NCBI RefSeq assembly: GCF_000292345.1
Contig: NZ_ALOU01000019.1
Coordinates: 124,001-188,000 of the forward strand
Length of the DNA: 64,000 bases
Direction: 5' to 3'
Origin: Cupriavidus sp. BIS7
Lineage (GTDB): Bacteria; Pseudomonadota; Gammaproteobacteria; Burkholderiales; Burkholderiaceae
The position numbers and the translations under genes are program-made. Shown piece after piece: positions 36,101 to 44,059 of this stretch (its first letter is position 1; each line of letters begins with the position of its first letter). The notes under the pieces are model-generated. The model was not told the DNA's origin. It was given only the letters and a program-made list of their open reading frames with translations, and did not search any database.

Positions 36101-37680
36101 GATCACTGAATCTTTCCGGCAAGTCGACGACCGACACCGGCGTAAGCCAGGGCGGCACCATGGATATCGGTGGCGGCGGCAAGGTCGCCATCGACGGCAC
36201 CTCTTCGGGCGGCGATGGCGTCAAGCTGACCGGCACCGGCACGATCGGCGTCACTGATACGGGCACGCTCGATATTTCGGGTACCTCGGACAGCGGCAGC
36301 GGTGTATCGCACACCGGGCAGATCGATGTGACCGGCACTGGCCGGGTCAACGTCGACGGACAATCGGGCAGTGGCACCGGTGTGGATATGAGTGACGGCG
36401 GCGTGATTGACGTGAGCGGCGGCGGCGGCATCAATGTCGACGGCACCTCGGTGGACGGTACCGGCGTCAGCCAGGGCGGTGCAATCAGTGTGAAGGACGG
36501 TGGTCAGGGCGCCGTCAACGGTTCATCGACGAACGGTACCGGCCTGAAGCAGACCGATACCGGCACCGTCGACGTGGGCGGCACGGGCCAGGTGGGCCTG
36601 ACAGGCGACTCCGTGAACGGAACCGGTGCCGAGCAGGGCGGCAAGATCCGCGTAACCGATGGCGGCGGCGTCGCCGTTGACGGCAAGTCGGACACCGGAA
36701 CAGGCATTGCACAGACTGGCACCGGCACTATCGATGTAAGCGGCACCGGATCGGCGACGATCGACGGGAAGTCCACAAGTGGCACAGGGGTAGATCAGGG
36801 CGGTGCGATCCGCGTAACCGATGGCGGCGGCCTCGCCGTTGACGGCAAGTCGGGCAGCGGTACAGGCATTGCACAGACTGGCACCGGCACCATCGATGTA
36901 GGCGGCACCGGATCGGCGACGATCGATGGGAAGTCCACAAGTGGTACAGGGGTGGATCAGAACGGTGCCATCCGCTTCACCGATGGTGGCAGCGGGTCGA
37001 TCAAGGGCACCTCCGTCGACGGAACTGGCGTGGCCCAAGGCCCCGACGGTGTGGTCGATGTCGGCCCCGGTGCGTCGGTGACCATTGCTGGCAAGTCGAC
37101 GTACGGCAAGTCGCTGTCCGATGGCATGCACATCACTGGCGAGGGCAACGTCCAGCTGGTGGACAAGTCGGCCAGCGGGCAGTTCGGCGGCCGCGGCGCC
37201 CTGGCGGCGTGGGCGACTGGCGAAGCTGGATCGCTTGACAGCGATGAAGCGGTGACGCTGGAGCCCGATACGTCGGTGGTTGTCGCCCTGGAAATGGCTG
37301 AACCCGAGGCGCTGGTGATGGAAGCCGGCGACCCCGCAGACTGGCACGGTGCGGTACTGGATGTTGCGTCGCTCGATACGCTGACCGACGTGGCAACCGT
37401 CAAGCTGCAGACGCCCGCCGCGTCACTGGTTCGCGGCCTGCAGTACTCGGGCACCGAAGACGGCGTGGCGCACTACGCGTACGTCGATCCGGTGACGGAG
37501 ACGACCTCGGAACTCAGTGTCGACGTCAAGACGCACGCGTTCGAATACACCGAGTCTGGAGTCCGGGACGGCAAGTCGTACCTGGTTGGCACGCACGGCC
37601 AGTTGCATGCGTACCGCATGCCCGCCCGAGCCGGAGCGACTGAAGCCGTGGCGCCGGAAGCGGAGGCTGGTGCGGATTGA
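33127..37680 (+). CDS. TpsA filamentous-hemagglutinin-type exoprotein with repeat domain
   Basis: A 1517-residue secreted protein. The ATG at 33127 (GGAGCC upstream) begins MNSNLFHRIFSKRLGMLVAV, an extended signal peptide region typical of large TPS and autotransporter proteins, followed by a hydrophobic core ending near LQAQ (residue 70). The TPS secretion domain spans roughly residues 71-330 (LPTNGQVVAGQAAISQ, WQTFNIGKGNTVQF, NANGVLFGKNAVVNVGSL). Residues about 560-1345 are a beta-helix made of degenerate 25-30-residue repeats built on G-S/T-G-V and D-V/I-x-G-x-G motifs. The last ~170 residues are non-repetitive, with no barrel. Adhesion, biofilm or contact-dependent roles are all possible; no toxin domain is recognisable. 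Confidence 0.92.
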   Translation: MNSNLFHRIFSKRLGMLVAVPETAVGHGANGGQRTGSSSGATTMRGVVSSLTSIALALATFGAANLQAQTLPTNGQVVAGQAAISQPNGNTMTIDQASQRAVIDWQTFNIGKGNTVQFQQPNAQAQALNRVTGGVPSAIHGALLANGQVLIQNANGVLFGKNAVVNVGSLLATTKAIDANAFMAGDPLVLSATGTQAGVVNEGNIQAAGYVTLMGDTVRNSGTIGTAPGGQVVLAAGDSATVALANGQGIKLVLNDATAGALVENTGNIHAQDGTVLLTARGKDTLLDTVVNLDGFVRAGTVVADAGATGDVVVTGAIDASNTAPGASGGTVVLSGDRVGLFGDASVDVSGDAAGGTVVIGGDTLHRLTGTQAEALLQDGVNFASLTQVDAGARVRADAVHGNGGFVETSGLSLDVQGAVSAKSEHGKAGAWLIDPTTITISTRDDSGYTGDVTDGFSGSVTGPATVRNTSISDALNTGTDVTITTASSGPAVGNITQEAGADIIKSSGGEATLTLLADGSIDLKGNIASTSDKLNLNMSAGADTGRGTVRQDRASTIDLNGGSLNVSGSTAKGAGITNNGVDLSGKALNIGGGSLTGATGAGEAVRLTGTIDLVGDGTFNVNGTAVRGNGVRMNGATINVGDQAKLVVDGQSTNGTGVYFDGDAKLNVRDEGSADITGTSQTGRGVYVFGRGSEMSVADNGSLSIKGTSVNQSGLEQRQGSISASGNATVNLSGTSKNRAGILQTAGFGNYLSDDAHLSMNGESEADAGVYGYHVNASGNSSADINGKSVNGGGARGNANLTDNARVSVTGSSQEALGVLVGGTIGGSSSLEVNGSSVNGYGVGPGVVKLHVTDNATANVTGTSENGSGVQWNNNFEVSKAGKLNVTGNSTTGSGIRLTGGTLDIGDGGAVNLQGTSVKGAGVLLDGEFTANVGENGSFTINGESEEGAGILQKGKLDITGSGDIDITGKSTSGTGVDLTDDVSIKVSDTGSLNLSGKSTTDTGVSQGGTMDIGGGGKVAIDGTSSGGDGVKLTGTGTIGVTDTGTLDISGTSDSGSGVSHTGQIDVTGTGRVNVDGQSGSGTGVDMSDGGVIDVSGGGGINVDGTSVDGTGVSQGGAISVKDGGQGAVNGSSTNGTGLKQTDTGTVDVGGTGQVGLTGDSVNGTGAEQGGKIRVTDGGGVAVDGKSDTGTGIAQTGTGTIDVSGTGSATIDGKSTSGTGVDQGGAIRVTDGGGLAVDGKSGSGTGIAQTGTGTIDVGGTGSATIDGKSTSGTGVDQNGAIRFTDGGSGSIKGTSVDGTGVAQGPDGVVDVGPGASVTIAGKSTYGKSLSDGMHITGEGNVQLVDKSASGQFGGRGALAAWATGEAGSLDSDEAVTLEPDTSVVVALEMAEPEALVMEAGDPADWHGAVLDVASLDTLTDVATVKLQTPAASLVRGLQYSGTEDGVAHYAYVDPVTETTSELSVDVKTHAFEYTESGVRDGKSYLVGTHGQLHAYRMPARAGATEAVAPEAEAGAD
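36649..36972. repeat. Near-identical tandem 162-bp repeats inside tpsA
   Basis: 36649-36810 and 36811-36972 each start CGCGTAACCGATGGCGGCGG and differ at only a few positions; each encodes 54 residues (two basic repeats). A third, diverged copy starts at 36973. The nucleotide identity is much higher than between the other repeats of the gene, so this duplication is recent. Confidence 0.88.
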
Positions 37681-37694
37681 TCGTCGGCCTGAAC

Positions 37695-37727
37695 GCTGAC
37701 AGTGCGCTGACAGTGCGCTGACAGTGC
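37695..37727. repeat. Three perfect 11-bp tandem repeats after tpsA
   Basis: GCTGACAGTGC occurs three times head to tail, between the tpsA stop and its terminator. The period is close to one helical turn. Confidence 0.9.
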
Positions 37728-37733
37728 AATCTA

Positions 37734-37778
37734 CCCGCCCGCCGTCCTGCAGCATTGCAGGCGGCGGGCGGTTTTTTT
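37734..37778 (+). terminator. Intrinsic terminator of tpsA
   Basis: CCGCCCGCCG pairs with CGGCGGGCGG, extended by CCTGCA/TGCAGG across one bulged base, with loop GCAT and a run of seven T. It ends tpsA transcription; on the other strand no T tract follows, so it is one-way. Confidence 0.92.
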
Positions 37779-37781
37779 CTT

Positions 37782-38582
37782 TCAGGCGCGCGCCGCCAGC
37801 AGGCGCGCCGCCATCTCCGCGAAGCCTTCGCCACCGGCCGCTTCGGTGATGTAAGCCGGCTTCTGCGGCAGCTTGTCCAGGATCTCTCGCACGTTCGCCA
37901 CACCGACCGACAACGGGAAATGGCCGAACATCGCCACGTCGTTGGCCGAATCGCCAATAAACAGCCACTCGTCGCGATTCGCGTCGATATCGTCCTGGAG
38001 TAATTCCTCTACACAGAGCCGGCTCATCGACAGCTTGTCATGGCGGCCGAACCAGCCGTTCACGTGGATCGAGCTGACCGTGGCGGTCATGCCTGCGTTG
38101 CGCATCATCGTGGCGATGCGGTCGACTGCAGCCTGCGGCAGCGGCCGAACGTCTTCGGCGTGGTCAATTGCCAGGTCGGCGGCGTGCCATGCCTGGTCCG
38201 ATGCCAGCGCACAACCGGGTACCTCGCGCAGGATTTCCTGCCCCAGTGCATGAATCCTGAAGAGGTTCGCATCTCGCGTGGCGGCATCGTCCAGGAAGCG
38301 GGTCACCAGCTTCCCATTGTGCAGATGCGAGTAGAACGCGCCGTTTTCGCCGATGATCGCGTCAACGGGCCAGAGCCGCGTCAGGATCTCGGCCCACGCG
38401 ATGCAGCGCCCCGTTACCGGAATCACGTGCAGCCCGGCGCGGGCCAGACGGTCGAGCGCGAGGTAGGTCGGGGCGGGCAGCTGGCCGTCCGTCGTCAGCG
38501 TGCCATCAATGTCGGTCAGGATGCCGCGCACGCGGCGCAGCGCGGTGTCGGGCAGGGCGGAAAACGGTTTTGGCGAGGTCAT
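37782..38582 (-). CDS. HAD-superfamily (Cof/IIB-type) phosphatase
   Basis: A 266-residue cytoplasmic hydrolase. Motif I is DIDGTLT (nucleophile and acid Asp, near residue 26). A cap domain of the IIB type is inserted between motif I and the C-terminal motif IV GDSANDVAMFGHF. Members dephosphorylate sugar phosphates or small phosphates; the closest feel is a mannosyl-3-phosphoglycerate or trehalose phosphatase-like protein, but the substrate is not determined. The ATG at 38582 lacks a Shine-Dalgarno, while TACAAT on the minus strand (38596-38591) ends 8 bases before it, so its message may be leaderless. Convergent with tpsA, divergent from ugpB. Confidence 0.88.
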   Translation of the reverse strand: MTSPKPFSALPDTALRRVRGILTDIDGTLTTDGQLPAPTYLALDRLARAGLHVIPVTGRCIAWAEILTRLWPVDAIIGENGAFYSHLHNGKLVTRFLDDAATRDANLFRIHALGQEILREVPGCALASDQAWHAADLAIDHAEDVRPLPQAAVDRIATMMRNAGMTATVSSIHVNGWFGRHDKLSMSRLCVEELLQDDIDANRDEWLFIGDSANDVAMFGHFPLSVGVANVREILDKLPQKPAYITEAAGGEGFAEMAARLLAARA

Positions 38583-38699
38583 GGCGGCGCATTGTAGCTG
38601 GCGTCTGTCTGCCAGCGTTTGACGGTTGCGCGTTGTCAATATGCCGCAACAATCTCTTCGGCAAGGCGGGTTTGCCCTGTATTCCGTGACAAAAGAGCG

Positions 38700-38728
38700 G
38701 CGTAACATGCCTGTCACAAAAAATGCAT
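38700..38728 (+). promoter_or_regulatory. Possible Pho box upstream of ugpB
   Basis: CTGTCAC (38711-38717) matches the PhoB half-site; 11 bp upstream is GCGTAAC and 11 bp downstream AATGCAT, both weak. GTGACA about 28 bp upstream can also pair with TGTCAC. In E. coli the ugp operon is PhoB-controlled, which makes the match worth noting, but the repeat quality is poor. Confidence 0.35.
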
Positions 38729-38789
38729 ACAGTCGGTCGCTTTTTCAAAAAAATTGGTCGGACCGAACACAGCCTCAGGAGAAATGCCG

Positions 38790-40100
38790 ATGTCCTTTCC
38801 ACGTATCGCGTTGAAGTTCGCCGCCGTGGCCAGCCTGGCGCTGGCGGGTACCGCCCACGCTGCCGTCGAGATCCAGTGGTGGCACGCCATGGAGGGCGCG
38901 TTGAACGACAAGGTCAACGAGATTGCCAACAAGTTCAACGCCAGCCAGTCGGAATACAAGATCGTGCCCGTGAACAAGGGCAATTACGATGAAACGATGG
39001 CCGCCGGCATCGCGGCGTTCCGTGCAGGCGGTGCACCGGCAATCCTGCAGGTGTTCGAGGTGGGTACCGCGACGATGATGAGCGCCAAGGGTGCCATCAA
39101 GCCGGTGTCGCAGGTCATGAAGGACGCTGGCGAAAAGTTCGACCAGAAGGCCTATATCCCCGCCGTGGCCGGCTACTACACCTCGTCGAAGGGCGAGATG
39201 CTGTCGTTCCCGTTCAACAGCTCCACCACGGTCTTCTATTACAACAAGGACGCCTTCAAGAAGGCCGGCCTGTCGGCACCGCCGAAGACCTGGCCCGAGG
39301 TGATGCAGTACTCGGCCAAGCTCAAGGCCTCTGGCCAGAACTGCGCCTACACCACGGACTGGCAGAGCTGGGTACACCTGGAAAGCTTCTCGGCCTGGCA
39401 CAACACGCTGTTCGCGACCAAGAACAACGGCTTTGGCGGCACCGATGCACGCCTGGCCTTCAACAGCCCGCTGCACGTGAGGCACATCACGAACCTGCAG
39501 GACATGGTCAAGAAGGGCTACTTCAGCTACGGCGGCCGCAAGGCGGAATCGCAGGCCAAGTTCTATAACGGCGAATGCGCGATGTTCACGGGCTCGTCGG
39601 CGTCGCTGGCCAATATCCGCAAGAACGCCAAGTTCCAGTTCGGGGTATCGCAACTGCCGTACTACCCGGACGTGCCGGGCGCCCCGCAGAACACGATCAT
39701 CGGCGGGGCCTCGCTGTGGGTCATGGGTGGCAAGAAGCCGGAAGAGTACAAGGGCGTGGCCAAGTTCTTCACGTTCCTGTCGCGCCCGGAGATCCAGTCC
39801 GACTGGCATCAGGCCACGGGCTACCTGCCGGTGACGATGGCCGCGTATGAACTGACGAAGAAGTCGGGCTACTACGACAAGAACCCCGGTGCCGAGGTGT
39901 CGGTCGAGCAGATGGTCGTGAAGACCACCGACAAGTCGCGCGGCGTGCGGCTGGGCAACCTCGTGCAGATCCGTACCGTGATCGACGAGGAACTCGAGGC
40001 CGTTTGGGCCGGCAAGAAGGAGCCGAAGGAGGCGCTGGACAGCGCGGTGTCCCGTGGCAACGTCTTGCTGGAACGTTTCCAGAAGACCGTGAAGGAATAA
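38790..40100 (+). CDS. ugpB: Glycerol-3-phosphate-binding periplasmic protein UgpB
   Basis: This is the substrate-binding protein of an ABC importer for sn-glycerol-3-phosphate and glycerophosphodiesters. The 436-residue product has a signal peptide ([15 protein letters not shown]), then [20 protein letters not shown], the hallmark start of mature UgpB. It also has the family-typical [20 protein letters not shown] and [24 protein letters not shown] lies 8 bases before the ATG at 38790; an ATG two codons earlier is too close to it. First gene of ugpB-A-E-C-Q. Confidence 0.96.
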   Translation: MSFPRIALKFAAVASLALAGTAHAAVEIQWWHAMEGALNDKVNEIANKFNASQSEYKIVPVNKGNYDETMAAGIAAFRAGGAPAILQVFEVGTATMMSAKGAIKPVSQVMKDAGEKFDQKAYIPAVAGYYTSSKGEMLSFPFNSSTTVFYYNKDAFKKAGLSAPPKTWPEVMQYSAKLKASGQNCAYTTDWQSWVHLESFSAWHNTLFATKNNGFGGTDARLAFNSPLHVRHITNLQDMVKKGYFSYGGRKAESQAKFYNGECAMFTGSSASLANIRKNAKFQFGVSQLPYYPDVPGAPQNTIIGGASLWVMGGKKPEEYKGVAKFFTFLSRPEIQSDWHQATGYLPVTMAAYELTKKSGYYDKNPGAEVSVEQMVVKTTDKSRGVRLGNLVQIRTVIDEELEAVWAGKKEPKEALDSAVSRGNVLLERFQKTVKE

Positions 40101-40177
40101 GCACCGTCACGGTGATGGACCTGAAGCGGGCGGCGGCACAACCGTCGCCCGCTTGCGTTTGATTTTGGAAAGCCCCG

Positions 40178-41059
40178 ATGGAAAAGCGTGTCGTATTTCG
40201 CTCGTCGTGGTTGCCGTATCTGCTGGTGCTGCCGCAGATCGCCATCACGCTGATCTTCTTCTTCCTGCCCGCCGGGCAGGCGCTGTGGCAGTCGATGCTG
40301 CAGCAGGATGCCTTCGGCATCAATCTTGAATTCGTTGGACTCGATAACTTCGCCACGCTGTGGAAGGACCCGCAGTACATCGAGTCATTCCAGACCACGG
40401 CCATCTTCGCCATCGGCGTGACCGTGGTGGGGCTGTCCGTGGCGCTGCTGCTGGCCTACTTCGCCGATCGCGTGGTGCGCGCGGCCACCGGTTACAAGAC
40501 GCTGCTGATCTGGCCGTACGCCGTGGCGCCGGCCGTGGCCGGTGTGCTCTGGATGTTCATGTTCAACCCGACGCTGGGCGTGGTCTCCTACGCGCTGCGC
40601 CGCGCGGGCGTGGAATGGAACTTCCTGCTCAATGGCAATCAGGCGCTGCTGCTCGTGGTGCTGGCCGCCGCATGGAAGCAGGTCAGCTACAACTTCCTGT
40701 TCTTCCTGGCCGGGCTGCAGAGCATTCCGAAGTCGCTGATCGAGGCCGCGGCCATCGACGGCGCCGGGCCATGGAAGCGGTTCTGGTCGATCGTGTTCCC
40801 GCTGCTGTCGCCCACCACGTTCTTCCTGCTGGTGATCAACATGGTCTACGCGTTCTTCGATACCTTTGCGATCATCGACGCGGTGACGCATGGCGGCCCG
40901 TTCAATTCGACGAACACGCTTGTCTACAAGGTGTTCCATGACGGCTTCCGTGGCATGGATATTGGTGGCTCGGCCGCACAGTCGGTGGTGCTGATGGTGA
41001 TCGTGATCGCGCTGACCGTGGTGCAGTTCCGGTTCGTGGAACGCAAGGTCCAGTATTGA
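40178..41059 (+). CDS. ugpA: Glycerol-3-phosphate ABC transporter permease UgpA
   Basis: A 293-residue inner-membrane permease with six hydrophobic segments ([20 protein letters not shown] at the N-terminus). It has the EAA loop [21 protein letters not shown] that contacts the ATPase. It also has the UgpA-type [19 protein letters not shown] motif. Second gene of the ugp operon, 77 bp after ugpB and 10 bp before ugpE. It forms the translocation path with UgpE. Confidence 0.95.
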   Translation: MEKRVVFRSSWLPYLLVLPQIAITLIFFFLPAGQALWQSMLQQDAFGINLEFVGLDNFATLWKDPQYIESFQTTAIFAIGVTVVGLSVALLLAYFADRVVRAATGYKTLLIWPYAVAPAVAGVLWMFMFNPTLGVVSYALRRAGVEWNFLLNGNQALLLVVLAAAWKQVSYNFLFFLAGLQSIPKSLIEAAAIDGAGPWKRFWSIVFPLLSPTTFFLLVINMVYAFFDTFAIIDAVTHGGPFNSTNTLVYKVFHDGFRGMDIGGSAAQSVVLMVIVIALTVVQFRFVERKVQY

Positions 41060-41069
41060 GGAGCCGGCC

Positions 41070-41918
41070 ATGGTAGAAAGACGTCCCGTACTCGACTTCA
41101 TTACCCACCTCGTGCTGATCCTTGGCATCGCTGTTGTGGCGTTCCCGGTGTACCTGACCTTCGTTGCGTCGACGCTCACGGCCGAGCAGGTGCTCGACGC
41201 GCCGATGACGCTGATCCCGGGCAGCCATCTGATCGAGAACTACCGCGCCGTGCTGTTCCAGGGCGTGGGCGAGGCCGCATCGCCGGTCTCCACCATGATG
41301 AAGAACAGCCTGATCATGGCGCTGGGCATTGCGCTGGGCAAGATCGCCATCTCGATCATCTCGGCCTTCGCGATCGTCTATTTCCGATTCCCGCTGCGCA
41401 AGACATTCTTCTGGATGATCTTCGTCACGCTGATGCTGCCGGTTGAGGTGCGGATTCTGCCGACCTACAAGGTGGTGTCTGACCTCGGCATGCTGGACAG
41501 CTACTTAGGGCTGACGATCCCGATCATCGCCTCGGCCACGGCCACGTTCCTGTTTCGGCAGTTTTTCCTGACGATCCCCGACGAACTGGCCGAGGCCGCG
41601 CGCATCGACGGCGCCGGGCCGCTGCGTTTCTTCTGGGACGTGGTGCTGCCGCTATCGCGCACCAGCATTGCGGCGCTGTTCGTGATCCAGTTCATCTACG
41701 GCTGGAACCAGTATCTCTGGCCGCTGCTGATCACCACGCAGAAGTCGATGACGCCCGTGGTGGTGGGCGTGACGCAGATGATTTCCCGTTCCGGCGACGC
41801 CGCCACCGACTGGAACCTCGTAATGGCCACCGTGATGCTGGCGATGATTCCGCCCGCGGTCGTGGTCGTGCTGATGCAACGCTGGTTCGTCAAGGGCCTC
41901 GTGGAAACGGAAAAGTAA
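41070..41918 (+). CDS. ugpE: Glycerol-3-phosphate ABC transporter permease UgpE
   Basis: A 282-residue inner-membrane permease with six hydrophobic segments. It starts [20 protein letters not shown], with GAGGAG before the ATG. The conserved EAA loop is [21 protein letters not shown], and the UgpE signature [17 protein letters not shown] follows. It pairs with UgpA; the ATPase gene ugpC begins 9 bp after its stop. Confidence 0.95.
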   Translation: MVERRPVLDFITHLVLILGIAVVAFPVYLTFVASTLTAEQVLDAPMTLIPGSHLIENYRAVLFQGVGEAASPVSTMMKNSLIMALGIALGKIAISIISAFAIVYFRFPLRKTFFWMIFVTLMLPVEVRILPTYKVVSDLGMLDSYLGLTIPIIASATATFLFRQFFLTIPDELAEAARIDGAGPLRFFWDVVLPLSRTSIAALFVIQFIYGWNQYLWPLLITTQKSMTPVVVGVTQMISRSGDAATDWNLVMATVMLAMIPPAVVVVLMQRWFVKGLVETEK

Positions 41919-41927
41919 GGTCAATCC

Positions 41928-43034
41928 ATGGCAAAGCTGTCTCTTCGCAACGTTCAGAAAACCTATGCCGGCGGCACGCAGGTCGTGCATGGCATCGATA
42001 TGGAAATCGCCGACGGCGAGTTCATCGTGATCGTCGGGCCGTCTGGCTGCGGCAAATCCACGCTGCTGCGCATGGTGGCCGGACTCGAGACCATCACCGG
42101 CGGCGAGGTCCATATCGGCGAGAAGGTCGTCAACGACCTGGAACCGGCCGCGCGTGATATCGCAATGGTGTTCCAGAACTACGCGCTCTATCCGCATATG
42201 AGCGTGTACGACAACATGGCCTACGGCCTGAAGATCCGCGGCATGGCAAAGGCCGAGATCGAGCAGCGCGTCAGGCACGCGGCGGGCATCCTGGAGCTTG
42301 CACCACTGCTCGAGCGCAAGCCGCGTGCGCTGTCCGGCGGGCAGCGCCAGCGCGTGGCAATGGGCCGCGCCATTGTGCGGGAACCGTCTGTGTTCCTGTT
42401 CGACGAGCCATTGTCGAACCTCGACGCCAAGCTGCGGGTGCAGATGCGCCTGGAACTGAAGGACCTGCATCGTCGGCTCAAGACAACCAGCCTCTACGTG
42501 ACCCACGACCAGGTGGAAGCCATGACGCTGGCTGACCGCATGATGGTGCTCAACGGCGGCCGGGTTGAACAGATCGGCACGCCGCTGGAAGTCTATGCAC
42601 GCCCGGCCAGCACGTTCGTGGCCGGCTTTATCGGCTCCCCGCCGATGAACCTGGTGCCGGTGGCAAGGAATGGAAGCGGGCAGGGCGGGGCGCAAATGCG
42701 GGTGGAGCCGAAGGATGCGCAGGCTGGCGCCGCCACGCTGGGCCACCTGCCGATGGGGCTGCATCTGCCCGAGCAGGCGCTGCTGGGTCTGCGGCCCGAA
42801 CATATCGAGCCGTGCGCGGCCCACGAGGCCATTGCCGAAGTGGACGTGCGCGTGGTGGAGGCGCTCGGCGCCGATTCGTTCGCGTATGGCGCGCTTGGCG
42901 GCCAGCCTATAGTGGTACGGCTGGACAGCCAGATGCAGGTGCGCGGCGGCGACAAGCTGCCGATCACCGCATCGGCCGAGCATCTGCATTTCTTCGATAT
43001 CCAGTCCGGCAAACGCATCGAGGCCCTGGCATGA
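41928..43034 (+). CDS. ugpC: Glycerol-3-phosphate ABC transporter ATPase UgpC
   Basis: A 368-residue ABC ATPase of the MalK/UgpC group. It has Walker [11 protein letters not shown]-loop [10 protein letters not shown], signature [19 protein letters not shown], Walker [13 protein letters not shown] and the His switch VTHDQ. A C-terminal TOBE regulatory domain follows (residues about 240-368). It energises uptake through UgpAE. Its TGA overlaps the ugpQ ATG (ATGA), so ugpQ is translationally coupled. Confidence 0.95.
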   Translation: MAKLSLRNVQKTYAGGTQVVHGIDMEIADGEFIVIVGPSGCGKSTLLRMVAGLETITGGEVHIGEKVVNDLEPAARDIAMVFQNYALYPHMSVYDNMAYGLKIRGMAKAEIEQRVRHAAGILELAPLLERKPRALSGGQRQRVAMGRAIVREPSVFLFDEPLSNLDAKLRVQMRLELKDLHRRLKTTSLYVTHDQVEAMTLADRMMVLNGGRVEQIGTPLEVYARPASTFVAGFIGSPPMNLVPVARNGSGQGGAQMRVEPKDAQAGAATLGHLPMGLHLPEQALLGLRPEHIEPCAAHEAIAEVDVRVVEALGADSFAYGALGGQPIVVRLDSQMQVRGGDKLPITASAEHLHFFDIQSGKRIEALA

Positions 43035-43768
43035 AGGATTGGCCCTTTCCGCGCCACATCGCCCATCGCGGCGCCGGCAAGCTGGCGCCCGAGAACACGC
43101 TGGCGGCCTTCCGGCACGGCGCGTCGTTCGGCTACCGGATGTTCGAGTTCGACGTGAAGCTGTCCGCCGATGGCGAACCGGTACTGATGCACGATGCCAC
43201 GCTGGATCGTACGACCACCGGCAGCGGGCGCGTGGATGCGATGACGCTGGGCGAACTCGCGGCGCTGGATGCCGGTGGCTGGCACAGCCCGGCGTATGCG
43301 GGCGAGCCGGTTCCCACGCTGGTGGCGATCGCCCGGTATACCCAGGCCAATGGCTTCATGGTCAATATCGAGATCAAGCCGGTGCCTGGTACCGAGTACC
43401 GGACTGGCGCTGCAGTGGCTCTTGATGCACTTACGCTATGGAAGCACGCGGCTGTCCCGCCATTGCTCTCGTCGTTTTCGGAAGAAGCGCTGGAAGCCGC
43501 TCACAAGGTGGCTCCGGGCCTGCCGCGTGCACTGCTGCTGGACAAGCTGCCGCCGGACTGGCTGGAGCGGCTGCGCCGGCTGGAATGCGTGGCGCTGGAT
43601 GCTAACCACAGTGAACTCGATGCCGCTGTCATCGGGGCAGCCCACGCGGCCGGTTTCAAGGTGCTCTGTTATACGGTCAACGATCCGGCCCGGGCGCAAG
43701 ACCTGCTGGACTGGGGGCTCGATGGCCTGATCACGGATGCCGTCGACCAGATTCGGCCGCAGCCCTGA
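43031..43768 (+). CDS. ugpQ: Glycerophosphodiester phosphodiesterase UgpQ
   Basis: UgpQ hydrolyses glycerophosphodiesters brought in by the ugp transporter to glycerol-3-phosphate and an alcohol. The 245-residue cytoplasmic TIM-barrel protein has the GDPD active-site segments [19 protein letters not shown] (His and Glu), [20 protein letters not shown] (metal-binding Glu/Asp and catalytic His) and NIEIKPVPG. No signal peptide, consistent with UgpQ rather than periplasmic GlpQ. Last gene of the operon. Confidence 0.95.
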   Translation: MKDWPFPRHIAHRGAGKLAPENTLAAFRHGASFGYRMFEFDVKLSADGEPVLMHDATLDRTTTGSGRVDAMTLGELAALDAGGWHSPAYAGEPVPTLVAIARYTQANGFMVNIEIKPVPGTEYRTGAAVALDALTLWKHAAVPPLLSSFSEEALEAAHKVAPGLPRALLLDKLPPDWLERLRRLECVALDANHSELDAAVIGAAHAAGFKVLCYTVNDPARAQDLLDWGLDGLITDAVDQIRPQP

Positions 43769-43781
43769 ACAGTCTGTTCAG
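43765..43781 (+). terminator. Perfect hairpin at the end of ugpQ
   Basis: CTGAACA and TGTTCAG form a 7-bp stem with loop GTC and include the ugpQ stop codon. A short GGTTTT follows some 10 bases later. It may end the ugp transcript weakly or act as a small operator. Confidence 0.4.
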
Positions 43782-43869
43782 ACCGCAACGGTTTTGCATC
43801 ACGAAAAGTCCCTACGATCCGCTGGCAAACGTGCTATGCTTTCGCGAGTGAAGACTTAGGTCCTTCCCC

Positions 43870-44059
43870 GCACAACTTGCCCTTTCGGGTCAGGCGGCGA
43901 GACCGAAAACCAGCGGCACCCACCGGGGTGCCGTTCGTTCAAGGTGGTAACCGTTGGTCCCCCAAGAGTTGTTTGCAATCCGCTAACCGGTCAAGCCGTG
44001 TCGCGGAAGGTTGATGAACCCGCTTAACTCCGGCATTCCCGGAGAATAGTGAGCGCCCC
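43870..44059 (+). ncRNA. Structured leader of odhA/sucA (probable sucA RNA motif)
   Basis: The region before odhA holds ordered hairpins: CGGCACCC/GGGTGCCG with loop ACCG (43914-43933), GGTT-GATG-AACC (44010-44021), and CTCCGG/CCGGAG with loop CATTC (44028-44044). The last covers the only GGAG near the start; it lies 15 bases before the ATG. A conserved sucA RNA motif is known in the 5' leaders of sucA genes of Burkholderiales, and this location and layout fit it. I cannot align it to the consensus here, so exact borders are approximate. Confidence 0.6.

Noticed and set aside
33127-37680. A contact-dependent toxin (CdiA-like) reading of the TPS protein
   Set aside because: No VENN-type motif, no recognisable C-terminal toxin and no small immunity gene downstream; the terminator follows directly.
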